Below are positions 61,613-64,000 of a stretch of DNA of 64,000 nt, piece after piece. Source of the DNA: Pseudomonas gingeri (GTDB taxonomy: Bacteria; Pseudomonadota; Gammaproteobacteria; Pseudomonadales; Pseudomonadaceae); assembly GCF_013386115.1 (NCBI RefSeq), contig NZ_JACAOR010000002.1, positions 121,881 to 185,880 on the forward strand, given 5' to 3'. The position numbers were made by a program, and so were the translations under genes. The notes under the pieces were generated by a model. The model did not search any database and was not told the origin of the DNA. It was given only the letters and a program-made list of their open reading frames with translations. Positions within the stretch are counted from its first letter, which is position 1, and each line of letters begins with the position of its first letter.

Positions 61613-62914
61613 TTATTGCAAAGTGTGTTGTTCGATGAACTCCGGCGGCTTCATCCCTTCGCGCGAGACCACTCGATTGAGTTCGGCCCTGGGCAAACGA
61701 ACCGACAGCAGACAGGTGCCTTCTTCGTCATGCTCTTCTTTCTGAACCGCACCCAACTCGAAAAACTGTGCACGCAGTCGAGCAAAACGCTGTGGCAAGC
61801 GCAAGGTGCCGACGAACAAATCGTTGCCCAGCAACTCGGCGATCGCCTGCCCGAGCAACTCCAGGCCGACTCCGTCCCGGGCTGAAAGCCAGACCCGCTG
61901 CGGCTTGCCGTCCTCGTCGCGCTGGATCTGCGGCTCGACGCCCTCAAGCAGATCGAGTTTGTTATACACCTCGAGGATCGGCAAGTCCTGGGCCCCGATC
62001 CCGCCCAGCACCACCATCACCTGCTCGATCTGCAGCATCCGGTCCGGCTCCGCGGCATCGATCACATGGAGCAGCAGGTCGGAGTTGCTCGACTCTTCGA
62101 GCGTAGCCCGGAAAGCCTCGACCAGCTTGTGCGGCAAGTGCCGGATAAAACCCACGGTGTCGGCCAGCACGATCGGCCCGAGGTCATCCAGGTCGAGACG
62201 GCGCAAGGTCGGGTCGAGGGTGGCGAACAACTGGTCGGCGGCATACACGTCGGACTCGGTGACCGCATTGAACAGGGTCGACTTGCCGGCGTTGGTGTAG
62301 CCCACCAGTGACACGGTGGGGATATCGGCGCGCTTGCGCCCGCGACGGGATTGCTCGCGCTGACTGCGGACCTTTTCCAGCCGGCCCTTGATCTGCCGCA
62401 GGCGTACCCGCAACAGGCGCCGGTCGGTTTCCAGCTGGGTTTCACCCGGGCCGCGCATGCCGATGCCGCCGCCCTGGCGCTCAAGGTGAGTCCAGCCGCG
62501 TACCAGACGCGTGCTCATGTGCTCAAGCTGGGCCAGTTCGACCTGGAGCTTGCCTTCATGGGTACGTGCGCGCTGGGCGAAAATATCGAGAATAAGGCCC
62601 GTGCGATCAAGCACGCGACACTCGAAGACACGTTCGAGGTTACGTTCCTGACTGGGCGTGAGGATGTGATTGAAAATCACGATTTCGACCTGCTCGGCCT
62701 TGACCAGGTCGCGAAGTTCCTCGACCTTGCCAGTGCCAATCAGATACTTGGCGGTTGGCCGATGACGCGGCACGTTGAAAAACGCGACGGTCTCGGCACC
62801 TGCCGATAGTGCCAACTCCTGAAACTCCTGCGGATCTTCGCGCGCCTCAGGGTCCTGACCTTCCAAGTGAACGAGAATCGCCCGCTCACCACCACCGTGG
62901 CGCTCAAAGAACAA
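61613..62914 (-). CDS. hflX: Ribosome-associated GTPase HflX
   Basis: A 433-residue GTPase that binds 50S subunits and splits stalled ribosomes. The N-terminal HflX domain (HRPTAKYLIGTGKVEEL) and linker (GGGIGMRGPGETQLETDRR) precede the G domain with G1 GYTNAGKSTLF, G3 DTVGF and G4 NKLD. Translation starts at TTG 62914: AGGAG lies six bases upstream and no ATG is nearby, so this is a rare-start gene. It follows hfq after 12 bases. Confidence 0.96.
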   Translation of the reverse strand: MFFERHGGGERAILVHLEGQDPEAREDPQEFQELALSAGAETVAFFNVPRHRPTAKYLIGTGKVEELRDLVKAEQVEIVIFNHILTPSQERNLERVFECRVLDRTGLILDIFAQRARTHEGKLQVELAQLEHMSTRLVRGWTHLERQGGGIGMRGPGETQLETDRRLLRVRLRQIKGRLEKVRSQREQSRRGRKRADIPTVSLVGYTNAGKSTLFNAVTESDVYAADQLFATLDPTLRRLDLDDLGPIVLADTVGFIRHLPHKLVEAFRATLEESSNSDLLLHVIDAAEPDRMLQIEQVMVVLGGIGAQDLPILEVYNKLDLLEGVEPQIQRDEDGKPQRVWLSARDGVGLELLGQAIAELLGNDLFVGTLRLPQRFARLRAQFFELGAVQKEEHDEEGTCLLSVRLPRAELNRVVSREGMKPPEFIEQHTLQ

Positions 62915-62926
62915 AGGAGACTCCTA

Positions 62927-63187
62927 TCAGGCGTTACCTGGCTCAGCGTCACCCTGTTCGGATTCGGTTGCGCTAGGCAGACGAATTGCACGAACCGGTA
63001 CCACTGTCGAGATAGCGTGCTTGTAGACCATCTGGCTGACGGTGTTCTTCAGCAGGATCACGAACTGGTCGAAGGATTCGATCGTGCCTTGCAGTTTGAT
63101 CCCGTTGACCAGATAGATGGAAACCCCAACCTTCTCTTTACGCAAGGTATTCAAGTAAGGGTCTTGTAGCGAATGCCCTTTTGACAT
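62927..63187 (-). CDS. hfq: RNA chaperone Hfq
   Basis: An 86-residue Sm-like protein forming a hexameric ring that pairs small RNAs with mRNAs. It starts [20 protein letters not shown]; Sm1 contains [20 protein letters not shown] and Sm2 ends [10 protein letters not shown]. The C-terminal tail is short, as in other pseudomonads. A good AGGAG lies eight bases before ATG 63187. It is between miaA and hflX. Confidence 0.98.
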   Translation of the reverse strand: MSKGHSLQDPYLNTLRKEKVGVSIYLVNGIKLQGTIESFDQFVILLKNTVSQMVYKHAISTVVPVRAIRLPSATESEQGDAEPGNA

Positions 63188-63280
63188 GTGCCGCACTCCT
63201 TTAAGGATCAATAATAAAAAATGAATAAACAGGTGGCTTATGCCGCCACTCCCCCAAGGATAGACGGCAATTGCAGGGAC

Positions 63281-64000
63281 TCAGCCCAATATGGAGATCG
63301 TCCCAAGGTATTTCAAGGCGCGTGGCAGATTGTCGCAATCCAGGCTGTCCAGCCAGTGTAAATCAGCCCAGCCGCGTAACCAGGTGAACTGGCGCTTCGC
63401 CAATTGGCGCGTGGCGATGATGCCCCGCTCCTGCATTTCGGCTGACGTCAGCTTGCCATCCAGATGATCCCAGACTTGTCTGTAGCCTACAGCACGTATA
63501 GACGGCAACCCGACATGCAAGTCACCTCTCCTACGCAGGGCTACGACCTCGTCAATGAATCCCTGTTCCAACATTTGTGTGAATCTTTGTGCAATTCGGT
63601 CATGCAGGACCTGGCGGTTCGCCGGAGCAATGGCCAGGTTCGCCACAGTATAGGGTAATTGCGGCCGTCCCGAAGCGGCTGCGTCAATACTTTGCGCAGA
63701 TTGTCGCTGTCGATGGGCCGTCATGCTCGACCCGCTGACCCGATAGACTTCCAGCGCCCGGCTCAATCGCTGCGGGTCATTGGGATGAATACGCGCCGCC
63801 GATTCCGGATCGATACTTGCCAACTGGTCGTGCAGGGCTTGCCAGCCAAGGCGCGCAGCCTCTTCTTCAATTTCCGCGCGAACCTGCGGATCAGCCGCCG
63901 GCATCTCCGCCAGGCCGTCGAGCAAAGCCTTGTAATAGAGCATCGTACCACCGACCAGCAGGGGAATTTTTCCCCGTGCGGTGATCTCGGCCATGGCCGC
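63281..64000 (-). CDS. miaA: tRNA dimethylallyltransferase MiaA (5' part outside the window)
   Basis: The C-terminal 239 residues of MiaA, which adds a dimethylallyl group to A37 of tRNAs reading codons that start with U. The segments [40 protein letters not shown] and [13 protein letters not shown] are diagnostic. The frame runs off the right edge, so the ATP/GTP P-loop end is missing. The gene lies 93 bases before hfq in the same direction. Confidence 0.96.
   Translation of the reverse strand, partial: AAMAEITARGKIPLLVGGTMLYYKALLDGLAEMPAADPQVRAEIEEEAARLGWQALHDQLASIDPESAARIHPNDPQRLSRALEVYRVSGSSMTAHRQRQSAQSIDAAASGRPQLPYTVANLAIAPANRQVLHDRIAQRFTQMLEQGFIDEVVALRRRGDLHVGLPSIRAVGYRQVWDHLDGKLTSAEMQERGIIATRQLAKRQFTWLRGWADLHWLDSLDCDNLPRALKYLGTISILG

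Overview
The window is a GC-rich chromosomal segment of a Pseudomonas of the fluorescens group. Gene content and order follow the Pseudomonas backbone: desT-ureEFG, livKHMGF, pncB-nadE-azurin, then dnaB-rplI-rpsR-rpsF-rlmB-rnr-tRNA-Leu-purA-hisZ-hflCK-hflX-hfq-miaA. The REP/REPIN repeats built on TGTGGGAGC(G/C)GGCTTGCC are typical of the fluorescens group.

Layout. 1-6 kb: the end of a small repetitive protein, a DesT-like TetR regulator, urease accessory genes ureE-ureF-ureG with a HupE/UreJ nickel permease, an AGE-family sugar isomerase, three tandem 125-bp REPIN units and a YdfG-like dehydrogenase. 5.9-6.65 kb: a non-coding stretch packed with DnaA-box-like sites. 6.8-12.2 kb: the branched-chain amino acid ABC transporter, preceded by a consensus sigma-54 promoter with upstream activator-like sites. 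12.3-16.3 kb: L-pipecolate/lysine catabolism genes amaA and amaB with a divergent LysR regulator. 16.5-21.9 kb: NAD salvage (pncB, nadE), a DUF1338 enzyme, azurin with an ANR-type box, and two very small ORFs. 22-28.8 kb: a minus-strand cluster of two transglutaminase-like proteins (one fused to DUF2126) and a circularly permuted ATP-grasp/alpha-E fusion, which looks like a peptide-modification system.

29-46 kb is the accessory part. It holds a putative membrane-active toxin gene overlapped by a four-helix membrane protein (a possible immunity gene). It also holds three very large proteins related to the Pseudomonas dermonecrotic-toxin-like (DUF6543) family, with ygiQ between the first and second. 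The second and third are tandem paralogues that end in what reads as a SET-type lysine methyltransferase domain, which is the most striking observation in the window.

46.4-64 kb is core housekeeping, almost all on the minus strand: replicative helicase, a ribosomal protein operon, RNase R with rRNA methyltransferase RlmB, two tandem tRNA-Leu(CAG) genes with their own promoters and terminators, a chemoreceptor, purine and histidine biosynthesis genes, and the miaA-hfq-hflX-hflK-hflC group, truncated in miaA by the window end. Function calls rest on recognised sequence motifs and known Pseudomonas gene order; no database search was run.
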